A model generated the notes under the pieces. The model was given only the letters and a program-made list of their open reading frames with translations, was not told where the DNA came from and did no database searches. From positions 1-39,651 of the forward strand of contig JAGXRS010000297.1 in the NCBI GenBank assembly GCA_018335615.1: a DNA stretch of 39,651 nucleotides, read 5' to 3'. This document shows positions 15,409-23,493 of the stretch, piece after piece. The position numbers and the translations under genes are program-made. Position 1 is the stretch's first letter. Every line of letters begins with the position of its first letter. The stretch comes from Hydrogenophaga sp. GTDB lineage: Bacteria; Pseudomonadota; Gammaproteobacteria; Burkholderiales; Burkholderiaceae_C.

Positions 15409-17943
15409 TCATCCGCTCGATCGACCTCCCCGCGCCTGCACACGGCCAACCTGCTGCCGAATATCACCGGTTAGCACGTCGCGCGCAGACAAACCGATCT
15501 TCATGTCTTGGTAGACCGGTTGCGCTCCATCGGGATCGGAGATCGTCAGGATCATCGCAAATGGCACACCTCCTTCGGGAAATAGTTCTTCGGTGCGCAA
15601 AAGATATTTGAGCGCGATGCGCCAGTCGGAGGATGCACCGGCGCCCCTGGCCGAGAAATACTGCGACTGCTTGACGACGCCCCACTTCAAGCCGTCCTCC
15701 ATCAGCTCTTTTTCCATCGCTCCGCTGGAGGTCGCGCCGCCGTCGGAAAACGTGTCCGTGCACTGCTTTTCGAACTTGCCAGTCTTGGCGTTACGGCGCT
15801 GCAGCGAGGCCTCGAAGTTGACGCGCACCAGTTCGCTCTCGAATGCGTCCGAAATCGGCGGCGTGTAGACGAGAGAGAGCATCGCATGGCCGCGGCACTT
15901 ACCGTTGGTTACTAGGCTGCGCGGCCAGTCGAAACCAAAGAAAAGATCCTTCTTGGGCATCATACGATCGTGAAAGAGCAGCGTGGCCGCATGCGGCGAG
16001 CCCTCTATCACCTGCTGTGCATTGATCGGCACGCCAAAGCCGACAAGGTTGCGTACGACCTCGCTGCGATCGAATCCATCAAGGCAGCCAGGCACTTTTG
16101 CGCCGTGGATCAATAACGCGATGAGTGCTTCGCGCGGCAATGCGCCGAGGGTGATCTGGTCGTAGCGCGCGATGGCCTTGGCCACCAGCGGCGCGGAGAA
16201 GCTTGTTCCATGCACATCCTTGACCGCACCAGTTTCGCTGACCGATTGCAGGCCTGACTGGGGGCTAGTACTACCACACACGCCGCCGTAGTGCGCGACG
16301 TCAGGCTTGACGAGCTGCATGAAGCCGGGGCCGCGGCGCGAGTAGCGCGCTGGCGCGCCGGCGATTGCGCCAGAAATGTCGGGCGGGTTGATGGCACCCA
16401 CCGCGACGTTCAGTATCGAATCGGCCGGCGCAGTGATTCGATCACCCGAGCACGATGCCAAGTTGCTAAGGACAGCCATCTGACTGTTCGTCCATTCGCG
16501 TCGCCCCTTCGTGCCGCCCGCGTTGCCGGCAGAAACCACGAAGATCACGTTGTTCTCTAGGGCGATGCGATCCAGCCCTTGTGACAGATCTGTGTAGGTC
16601 GGATTACCTCCAGGCGGCTCCTCGAAGTTGTGGCTAAAGCTATAAACGCGCGCCTTGGCGGCCACCTTCGCGTCCTGGACTTCGAGGTCAATCTGCCTGA
16701 CCAAGTCGAGTTCGGACTTGTAGTAAAGATCGTATGCATCGTCGCGTGGAATGAGCGCCAGATCCGCCAACCAACACCCATCAGGCTCGGGACAGATGGT
16801 GTCGCCGTTGAGCGCTTGACCGGCCACCAGCAATGAACCGATCTCAGTTCCATGGCCCTTGTCGGTATGCACAGGACTCAGGTAGTCCGTCGAATGCACG
16901 ATCCATTCGCTCGGAATTTGAGTCAAGCCGCCGTCGATCACGCCGACCACCGGGTACTGAGCTCCATCGAGGGGCTTAGCGAACTGGTGTCGACGCCGAC
17001 GCGCTGGCTCTCGGGCCACTGATGCTGAGGTCGCGTCACGACGCAAGTTTGGCGGCAGGCTGATTCGGCGTACAGCAGGATGTGCCTCCAGCGTCGCGAG
17101 CAAGGCGTTGTGCGCTTCAATATCGAGGGTCGTCTCCACTGCTTTCTTGAGCACCCGGCTCAAATGGTTCGGGGCTACCATGTGGCGAATCGACGGGTCC
17201 GTGAGGAGCCAAATGTACATGCGCGTCATGGACCTGGTGTCTGGACGATATAGCGTCGCCACGTAGCCGCAATCGAGTTCTTCGTCGATCTGTCGCTGCA
17301 AGTCGGCCACCAGATCGCCCGCGCTCTCGAAGTCGGCCTCGGCCTGACGCTGAGCGGGGCGTTGCGAGTCGAACAAGTCGACTCGGTAGGCGCGCGGAAC
17401 GGCACGCGTCTCAAACCATTTGACCGCTGCGCCGGCGTCGAAACCGCGACGATCGGCGGGCGACCACAGGCTGAGCGACTCGATGGCGCCTACCTCGGAG
17501 CGAACGCGGCTCGGATCTGGAATCATCACGCCCGGCTTGGTCTTGTGCGGCTTATAGCCCACACGATCTTCAGCCTTAGCGGTCTCAGCCAGCGCGCGCT
17601 CGATCGTGAAAGGAGTTACCTGAACAATGATTTCGCCCACACCGCTGGAGCCGATGGTCGGTGCGAACGTAGGTTGGAACAAGCTCGCAACCGGGCGATG
17701 CGACTTGGCCAGAGCTTGCTCACGCATGCGTACGCGCACGAAGCCGACGCGACCTGCGCTGCTGGCCTTGAGCTTCTGTGCAACCGAGGCGAGCGACTGC
17801 TGGATCTTGCTGCGATGTGCAACGAAACCCGCATCATCCCCATCGAAAAATTCCTTGGCACCCCCTCCTGCCTTGCGCACGCGCACGTCTTGAAATCGAC
17901 GCACATCCAGGACGATTTCGATTGGCCCATTGTCTTGTGCCAT
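15409..17943 (-). CDS. ietS: Subtilisin-like serine protease IetS
   Basis: An 844-aa S8 family peptidase. The catalytic triad is intact: D337 in VVGVIDGGL, H364 in DKGHGTEIGSLL and S581 in HGTSFSAPLVA, with oxyanion N474 in VSAGNAGG. About 320 residues of non-catalytic N-terminal sequence and a 200-residue C-terminal beta-rich region flank the protease core. There is no signal peptide, so it acts in the cytoplasm. Its start codon overlaps the stop of the AAA ATPase gene (ATGA), the arrangement of the IetAS anti-phage system, first noted as the ietA-ietS stability pair on an Agrobacterium Ti plasmid. In that system ATPase and protease are both needed for defence. The assignment is by architecture and pairing; a generic subtilase/AAA pair is the alternative. 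Confidence 0.85.
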   Translation of the reverse strand: MAQDNGPIEIVLDVRRFQDVRVRKAGGGAKEFFDGDDAGFVAHRSKIQQSLASVAQKLKASSAGRVGFVRVRMREQALAKSHRPVASLFQPTFAPTIGSSGVGEIIVQVTPFTIERALAETAKAEDRVGYKPHKTKPGVMIPDPSRVRSEVGAIESLSLWSPADRRGFDAGAAVKWFETRAVPRAYRVDLFDSQRPAQRQAEADFESAGDLVADLQRQIDEELDCGYVATLYRPDTRSMTRMYIWLLTDPSIRHMVAPNHLSRVLKKAVETTLDIEAHNALLATLEAHPAVRRISLPPNLRRDATSASVAREPARRRRHQFAKPLDGAQYPVVGVIDGGLTQIPSEWIVHSTDYLSPVHTDKGHGTEIGSLLVAGQALNGDTICPEPDGCWLADLALIPRDDAYDLYYKSELDLVRQIDLEVQDAKVAAKARVYSFSHNFEEPPGGNPTYTDLSQGLDRIALENNVIFVVSAGNAGGTKGRREWTNSQMAVLSNLASCSGDRITAPADSILNVAVGAINPPDISGAIAGAPARYSRRGPGFMQLVKPDVAHYGGVCGSTSPQSGLQSVSETGAVKDVHGTSFSAPLVAKAIARYDQITLGALPREALIALLIHGAKVPGCLDGFDRSEVVRNLVGFGVPINAQQVIEGSPHAATLLFHDRMMPKKDLFFGFDWPRSLVTNGKCRGHAMLSLVYTPPISDAFESELVRVNFEASLQRRNAKTGKFEKQCTDTFSDGGATSSGAMEKELMEDGLKWGVVKQSQYFSARGAGASSDWRIALKYLLRTEELFPEGGVPFAMILTISDPDGAQPVYQDMKIGLSARDVLTGDIRQQVGRVQARGGRSSG

Positions 17944-19136
17944 TACACCTCCCTAGCCTCAGACTCTTCGAGCCAGCGGGCTACCGTGGACTTGCTCTTG
18001 TTGAACAAAGTGCCGAGCTCGACCAAGCCGATGCGGTTACCCAGCGTCTTTCGTACCCAGCGCACCAGATCTTGGTCTTCGCGTCTGAGTAGCAACTTAA
18101 CCTCCGCCGACAAGCGGCCACTATTGAGTGCAGCGATCTCGCGCAACACGTCAATCACAGACTGTGTCTGCGTGTTCATGGCCTCGCGCTTCTTGAAAAG
18201 CGCCACAATCGACCGCACTTCGGAGCCCGCGCTACCCTCCAAAAGGGCTGCGATCAGCATGGCCACTGAAGGCGCGACCACCAGAGGCTCGAAGGTGCGG
18301 CGCACGATCGCCTCGCGTGCCTCCTGCGTGGGAAGCGGCACTTCAATCTGAACCGAGAATCGCCGCCAGACCGCAGGGTCAAGCAATTGCGGATGGTTCG
18401 TGATCCCCAGCGTGATGCCGGTAGAAGCTCGGGAGTCCATGTTCTGCAGCAGCGCGTTGACGACGCGCTTGATCTCGCCCACTTCGTTGGAATCGTCGCG
18501 CACCTTAGCCAGCGAGTCGAGTTCGTCGAGCAGTAGAACGCACTGGAAGCGATTGGCGAAAGTAAAGACCTGCGAGATATTGCGCGAGGTAGTACCCAAG
18601 AACGACGACATCATCGCGTCGACACGGGCGATCAGCACGGGCAGCCCGATCTGCTGCGCCAACCACAGCGCGAGCGTCGTCTTGCCCGTTCCGGGCGCGC
18701 CGGTCAGCAGGCACGACATGGAGGGCTCCTCGCCCACGGCGCGTAGCTTGGCAACGTGTCGCCATTCATCCACGAGCATCTGGACTGCGCGGTCCAGATG
18801 CGGCGGAAAGAACGGCCTAGCCAAGCCGGATTCGACGGGGAACACGGCGTCCACGAGCCGCACGCCCGACTCGCGGTCGGCGGGCAACACGGTCGTGGGC
18901 AGCAGGACTTCGCCTGCGACTACATGTGTTGGCCCGCGCGACGGCACCAAGCGCCGAGGCGTCATGTCTTGGCCGCGGGCCGCGCTGCGCAGGATCTGCT
19001 TCAACTGCTGGGCCGACTTGAGGTCGCCATCACCGGCCAAGGCTTCCGCCAAGCGCTCCACTTGATGAGTCAGCGCTTCGTTCGGGGACGTCAGGGCGAG
19101 GCGACAGATCGCATGAACGATCGAAAAGTGCTCCAT
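17943..19136 (-). CDS. ietA: AAA ATPase IetA, partner of subtilase
   Basis: A 397-aa AAA+ ATPase with Walker A GAPGTGKT (146-153), Walker B LLLDE (201-205), a sensor-1 asparagine in GITNHPQLLD and an arginine-finger-like WRRF. The N-terminal 90 residues are helical. The extreme C-terminus has a helix-turn-helix-like segment, VELGTLFNKSKSTVARWLEE, which could bind DNA or the partner. It is the first gene of the minus-strand operon and overlaps ietS by 1 bp (ATGA). The 5' flank (19140-19245) is AT-rich and likely holds the operon promoter. Known IetA proteins are thought to sense infection or regulate the protease; which applies here is not visible in the sequence. Confidence 0.85.
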   Translation of the reverse strand: MEHFSIVHAICRLALTSPNEALTHQVERLAEALAGDGDLKSAQQLKQILRSAARGQDMTPRRLVPSRGPTHVVAGEVLLPTTVLPADRESGVRLVDAVFPVESGLARPFFPPHLDRAVQMLVDEWRHVAKLRAVGEEPSMSCLLTGAPGTGKTTLALWLAQQIGLPVLIARVDAMMSSFLGTTSRNISQVFTFANRFQCVLLLDELDSLAKVRDDSNEVGEIKRVVNALLQNMDSRASTGITLGITNHPQLLDPAVWRRFSVQIEVPLPTQEAREAIVRRTFEPLVVAPSVAMLIAALLEGSAGSEVRSIVALFKKREAMNTQTQSVIDVLREIAALNSGRLSAEVKLLLRREDQDLVRWVRKTLGNRIGLVELGTLFNKSKSTVARWLEESEAREV

Positions 19137-19244
19137 GTACTTGTTTTCCTTAGAATAGCCCGCATTCTGCCCCTATTATTCCAAAAAATCAAGATAAAGA
19201 TTCATTTTTACTGCTTATTTCCTGCTTCGATGGTAATATGAATC

Positions 19245-19522
19245 ATGAAGAGCATTGAGGGACTCGTTCTCGGGGCTGCAAGACCGATGGCGTGGTCCAA
19301 GCGCCCCGACAGCAGGATGGCCCACTTGCACGTCGGCACCATCTCTGCCCTGGGTCGCTCTCTCAAAGAAACCGCTAGGCCCCAAACATGACCCTGTCAA
19401 GAACACTTACAAGCAAGGCGGTATCTATCAAGAAATTGGGCCGTGCGGCGGAGCGCAAACCGGACTGCACGACGGCGCCCGACAACCGCACACTGCAACC
19501 GGCGGCATCTAGCGTCCGTTGA
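19245..19522 (+). other. Chain of tiny overlapping ORFs, possibly a decayed small gene
   Basis: Between ietA and the caspase cassette, ATG 19245 opens 48 codons (MKSIEGLVLGAARPMAWSKR...) ending in TGA at 19391. This overlaps (ATGA) a 44-codon ORF from 19388, which in turn overlaps (TTGA) the 154-aa gene at 19519. In the frame of the 154-aa gene the same DNA reads YKQGGIYQEIGPCGGAQTG up to a TAG at 19510. That segment resembles the N-terminus of small YjzC-like proteins, and PDNRTLQP in another frame resembles their next block. So this is either a leader of coupled mini-ORFs or a frameshifted small gene. I cannot decide which. Confidence 0.3.
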
Positions 19523-19983
19523 AGGTCACCCCCGACGGCAAGCTCTTACGCCACCCGAGCGAGATTGGCGAGAGCAGCCTGACTCTCGTCGGGGCCCTCC
19601 GCTTCAATCGCGAATTCACTAAACCCCTCATGTCCGTCCATTTCTACTGTGATGCTCCGCAAGCCTTGCTTGCAGCCTTCAACACCCGGATTGCCCAGAT
19701 CGAGCAAAAGGACAAGATCACCACCTGGGAGTTGCACAGCGATGGTCAGCACTACACCCACCTTGCTGCTGCCTGGAACCGCAAGGCCTGGATGCGTCCT
19801 GCAGTTCAGACGGGTCGGCTGACATTCAACATCGTTCGCTCCAAGGACTCATCCGTAAGCTCTGTAGCCTATGCCTATTACCATGGGCATCTGATTGAGA
19901 CCTTCCTTACGCACTTCGATGGGCTGTTTTCCAACGCCAGCGCCAGTGCAATGCCAGAGGCGGATGACCGCGTCAGCGATTAG
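19519..19983 (+). CDS. Uncharacterised 154-aa protein ahead of caspase gene
   Basis: The only in-frame start after the TAG at 19510 that keeps the conserved-looking N-terminus (KVTPDGKLLRHPSE) is TTG at 19519; no clear ribosome-binding site is seen. The alternative ATG (MSVHFYCDAPQALL) lies 37 codons further in. The product has an alternating beta/alpha composition (LTLVGALRFN, MSVHFYCDAPQALL, LTFNIVRSKDSSV, YAYYHGHLIETFL) and no motif or family I know. It ends 61 bp before the caspase-like gene on the same strand and is probably its co-expressed partner, perhaps a sensor or inhibitor. That role is a guess from position. Confidence 0.55.
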   Translation: MKVTPDGKLLRHPSEIGESSLTLVGALRFNREFTKPLMSVHFYCDAPQALLAAFNTRIAQIEQKDKITTWELHSDGQHYTHLAAAWNRKAWMRPAVQTGRLTFNIVRSKDSSVSSVAYAYYHGHLIETFLTHFDGLFSNASASAMPEADDRVSD

Positions 19984-20044
19984 CCAAGACGCAAGAACAC
20001 GACCAGTAGCCATGCCGGTCGCAGGACAAAAATTGGAGATAGGG

Positions 20045-21799
20045 ATGGCCAAGGCACTCATCGCCATAGGCGTGGGCAACACATCGGGGGACAGCTTCCC
20101 CAAGCTGAAAGGAGCGGTCGGGGACGCTAAGGCTTTTCACGCCTGGGGCAAGGCCCAGGGGTTCGACTGCAAGCTCTTCGTGGACGAGCGCAAGAAAATC
20201 CGTTTTGCTGACGTCTTCGACGCTCTCGACACGTTCGTCAACCAAGGCATTTATTCGCAGATCGTTGTTTACTTCTCCGGCCATGGCATCTTGAAGGCCC
20301 CGGACTGCGAGCTGTGGCTGCTATCGGGTGCCCCTCGCATCCCGTCCGAGGCGATCAACGTTCGCGGCTCTATCGACAACGCACGCGCCTCCGGCGTCGA
20401 GCACGTAGTGTTCATCTCCGACGCCTGCAGATCGCTGCCAACCGACATGACGCAGGCGTCCCTGAGTGTGGGCAGTTCGCTCTTTTCCGTCATTCGCTAC
20501 ACGCCGCCCCTGCCGGAGGTGGACGTCTTCTACGCGACACTACCTGGCAACGTTGCCCTCGAAGTGCCGCCGGACGCGACTAACCAGCGCGATCGGGGCC
20601 TCTTGACGCAGTGCTTACTCGAAGCGCTCGAAGGAAGGGTGCCAGAAGTCATCCATGCTTTTGACGAAGCGGGGCAGGCTAGCCGCGTCGTGCCCTGCCG
20701 GCCGCTCAAGACATGGCTGACGGCCGCGCTGCCGCTGGCCGCTGCCGCGATCTCCTTGCGGCTGCAGCAGATGCCAGAAGCGCGCATCGAATCCGATCCT
20801 TCATGCAAATACTTGGCTAAGGTGATCAACGTGGCCCCGACACCGCAGCTGCGCCCGTCGTCGGCCGAGCAAGCCTACGGGACCCAGGTCATAGAGGCGC
20901 TGGCTAGGTACGAGCCGCCGGGGACGCGACGCCTTATTGCCTCCAACGCGTCCGGTGGCACCAGGCGCCGCACCCGTACGCACGACGCAGTGCCGAGACT
21001 CGGGCACATGCTCAGCTTGTTGCCCACGCACGCAGCAGCGATCGCAAAGATTGTCGAGTCGACGGCCTCAGCACCATTAGATGCAAGTGTTTCGATCAAG
21101 GGCGCGATCGTGCGCTCGGTCGTCGGCGCGGCGCAGGTAGAGTTGGTCACTGACAGCCGCGACTCATGGATCAACCTTGCTCCCAACAGCGGCGCACCGT
21201 TGGCCCTTCGCTTCGAGAACAGCAGCGGCTTCGTTGTCTCGCCCATCCCAGGTTATGTCACCACAGTCGTCGTGCAGAACGGTCGCATCGCCACTGTGAA
21301 TTACACGCCGGCGCGGGGCTCGCGCAACTACGCGCAGTACGTGACCGTCGCTGGCGAACTGGAGGCGCGTCGCGCCGCGGCCGCTGTTGACGCCCTGAAC
21401 GGGACCTTTTCGATTGAGAGCTCAGGATCCATTGCGCTGGCTGACTACGTGCGCTTCTTTAATCGGGTCGACCCGACGCTCGGTATCTACGCCTGCTACG
21501 CGTACTCGCGAGCGGGAAAATTCGACGAGATCGATAACATTCACAACATTATGTCGATGGAACCGGAAGCAGTGCCGTTCGATGTGGCCATGCTCGCCGC
21601 GCGAACTTCCGGAACAACGTTTCCGTCCGCTGCTCCGGGTATGCCTTTGATGACACAGGGTTGGATGATGCTCGGCCGCTTCCAGCAGTCACTTCCGACG
21701 GTACTTGCCCAAGTGCGAGAGTTTCTCGAACCTTCGCTTTGGGCGACCTTCAGCAACGCAGGCATGGAAATTCTCGAAGCCTACGTCAGTGAAGGTTAA
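20045..21799 (+). CDS. Caspase-like (peptidase C14) protein
   Basis: A 584-aa protein starting MAKALIAIGVGNTSGD, with GGAG about 9 bp upstream; the longer open frame back to 19895 overlaps the preceding gene. The N-terminal 250 residues are a caspase/metacaspase-fold domain with catalytic histidine H80 in VVYFSGHG and cysteine C128 in VFISDACRS, both in standard context, and an early LKGAVGDAKAF segment typical of bacterial C14 proteins. Residues 260-584 are an uncharacterised region with an Arg-rich stretch and beta-rich repeats (VTTVVVQNGRIATVNYTP), presumably sensing or substrate binding. No membrane segment is seen. It is followed after 4 bp by an alpha/beta hydrolase gene, so the two are translationally linked. 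Prokaryotic caspase-like proteases commonly act in suicidal defence; here that is inference. Confidence 0.82.
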   Translation: MAKALIAIGVGNTSGDSFPKLKGAVGDAKAFHAWGKAQGFDCKLFVDERKKIRFADVFDALDTFVNQGIYSQIVVYFSGHGILKAPDCELWLLSGAPRIPSEAINVRGSIDNARASGVEHVVFISDACRSLPTDMTQASLSVGSSLFSVIRYTPPLPEVDVFYATLPGNVALEVPPDATNQRDRGLLTQCLLEALEGRVPEVIHAFDEAGQASRVVPCRPLKTWLTAALPLAAAAISLRLQQMPEARIESDPSCKYLAKVINVAPTPQLRPSSAEQAYGTQVIEALARYEPPGTRRLIASNASGGTRRRTRTHDAVPRLGHMLSLLPTHAAAIAKIVESTASAPLDASVSIKGAIVRSVVGAAQVELVTDSRDSWINLAPNSGAPLALRFENSSGFVVSPIPGYVTTVVVQNGRIATVNYTPARGSRNYAQYVTVAGELEARRAAAAVDALNGTFSIESSGSIALADYVRFFNRVDPTLGIYACYAYSRAGKFDEIDNIHNIMSMEPEAVPFDVAMLAARTSGTTFPSAAPGMPLMTQGWMMLGRFQQSLPTVLAQVREFLEPSLWATFSNAGMEILEAYVSEG

Positions 21800-21803
21800 A
21801 GCG

Positions 21804-22658
21804 ATGCGATTGATCTTTATTCATGGGCGCGACCAGCAAGGTAAGGACCAGCAAGCGTTGCTGAAGACCTGGACCGAAGCGCTAGACGTTGGTCTAGACG
21901 CCGCTGGTTTGCCAAGCATCCGTGAGCATGAGGTCATCTTCCCTTACTATGCGGACGACTTGACCGCCATGGTCAACGAGATCCGAAGCGCGCCTGCGCC
22001 CGGCGTCAACACCAAGGGCAGTGTGCCATTGGAGGCTGCCTTGGACAGCATCCAGATAGCGTTGTTACAAGAAATTCTTGGCGAAAAGGCCGCTGCCGCG
22101 CAGGAGAAGGCCTTGCACAAGGGCGTGCAAAACACAGCTATTGCCATCGCATTGGCTCGTGTCGCTGATCGATCCGCCTTTGGCCCCGGCTTGCTTGTCA
22201 AGGTGACGGAAGACGTCTCTATATACCTTCAGCACCAAGTGGTCGCCAAACGAGTCAACGAATTCGTCGCACTCGCGATCGGGGCGCAACCGTGCGTCGT
22301 CGTGGCGCACTCGCTCGGCTCTATCGTCGCCTACCGGGTGCTGCGCGAGCTCGGAATGGGGGCACAGGTTCGTCGCCTCATTACCTTGGGCTCACCGCTA
22401 GGGCTACACACGGTGCGCAAGCTGCTTTCTCCGCCTGCACGAACCTTTCCTGGCGGGACGATATCTTGGTTCAATGCTCTCGATTCGGCGGACATCGTGG
22501 CGTTACATCCGCTGGACGAAATCACTTGGCCGATCTCTCCCGCCATTGAGAATCATGCATCGGTCAAGAATCACACGAGCAACCACCACGGCATCAGCGG
22601 CTATCTCGACGATCCAACGGTTGCTCGTGCAATCTACGAGGCACTCAACGCATGTTGA
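21804..22658 (+). CDS. Alpha/beta hydrolase (serine esterase/lipase-like), caspase partner
   Basis: A 284-aa protein from ATG 21804, 4 bp after the caspase stop. It begins with the alpha/beta hydrolase strand and oxyanion segment RLIFIHGRD and has the nucleophile elbow A168-H-S170-L-G-S in CVVVAHSLGSIVAYRVL. The acid is probably D227 or D230 (ALDSADIVALHPLD) and the histidine is in NHTSNHHGISGYL. The region between residues 50 and 155 is a helical lid-like insertion. No signal peptide or transmembrane helix is seen, so substrates would be intracellular, for example membrane lipids or acyl esters. Tight coupling to a caspase-like gene suggests it is either the effector switched on by proteolysis or part of the sensor complex. 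This pairing is not one I can match to a named system. Confidence 0.82.
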   Translation: MRLIFIHGRDQQGKDQQALLKTWTEALDVGLDAAGLPSIREHEVIFPYYADDLTAMVNEIRSAPAPGVNTKGSVPLEAALDSIQIALLQEILGEKAAAAQEKALHKGVQNTAIAIALARVADRSAFGPGLLVKVTEDVSIYLQHQVVAKRVNEFVALAIGAQPCVVVAHSLGSIVAYRVLRELGMGAQVRRLITLGSPLGLHTVRKLLSPPARTFPGGTISWFNALDSADIVALHPLDEITWPISPAIENHASVKNHTSNHHGISGYLDDPTVARAIYEALNAC

Positions 22659-22841
22659 CGCATAGATCGCATCCAGGCATCCCCCATCCCCTGAAGCCCA
22701 GAAAGCCCGTGAGCACCGAGCGACAGCTATCTGCGCGCCTGTGCTCATAGACGGCCTGGATATTGCGTTGCCCGTCAAGATACATGTCAACAATCACCAA
22801 GGAGGGCAATAACCTGCGGGCGAGCGCCCAGATGACGAAGC

Positions 22842-23350
22842 ATGAGCAATAGATACGCGTTACGCGACCATTGTTGGGAGCGCACCAAGGGTCTTCTGCC
22901 CGGACGCGCAGGCCAACCATGTGCTCGGGCAGGGGACAACCGGTTGTTTGTCGATACCGTGATCTATCGCTACAGGGCTGGTAACCCTGGTAGGGCCTGC
23001 CGGCGCGGTTCGGGGATTTCTGGGTGGTGCACCCGCGCCACAGCCGTTGGAGTCTAAGCGGGACCTGACAGCACCTCTTCGAGGGTCTGGTGCAAAAGGG
23101 GGCATCATCGCAAGCCATCGGACGCAGCCGCGGCGGGCTGAGCACCAAGGTCTAGACGGAGGTCGATGCACTGGGCAATCCCACGAGATTTCATCTCACG
23201 CCAGGACAAGCGCACGATCTTGAAGGGGCAGACGTGCTATTGGTCGATACAGAGGCTTAAACGGTGATCGCCGGCAGAGTTATGACGCGCAAGCCCGCGT
23301 GATCGAGCTTCTGCTGAGCTAAGGCAAAGGCTTCGTCATTCCCTCACGCA
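22842..23350 (+). pseudogene. IS5-family transposase remnant
   Basis: ATG 22842 starts MSNRYALRDHCWERTKGLLP, the usual N-terminus of an IS5-group transposase, with ADNRLF-like and VIYRYRAG blocks. The frame is lost near 23050. The pieces QAIGRSRGGLSTKV, VDALGNPTRFHLTPGQAHDL, EGADVLLVD and AQARVIELLL follow across several frames with internal stops and deletions. Most of the catalytic core is broken, so it is dead. The stretch from 22659 to 23440 has no other gene; it separates the caspase/hydrolase cassette from the secretion genes. Confidence 0.83.
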
Positions 23351-23493
23351 GTACCTTGAGTTGCCTCTCCTTTGAGTAGCTGCACGCTCAACCATGCTTA
23401 TGTGAAAATTACCGAAAGAAGACTTTGTATTTTGCATTATGATTCTTGCGTTCGAAAGTGATTCAGTAGACATATAAAAAAAATGGGGATGGG

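Noticed and set aside
17362..18351. 329-codon plus-strand frame across the ietS-ietA junction
   Set aside because: Opposite two genes with intact catalytic motifs; its composition is that of an antisense shadow.
23440..23480. TTGCGT / TATAAA considered as the promoter of the secretion operon
   Set aside because: The spacing is 21 bp with this -10, or the -10 is poor with an 18-bp spacing; not strong enough to list.
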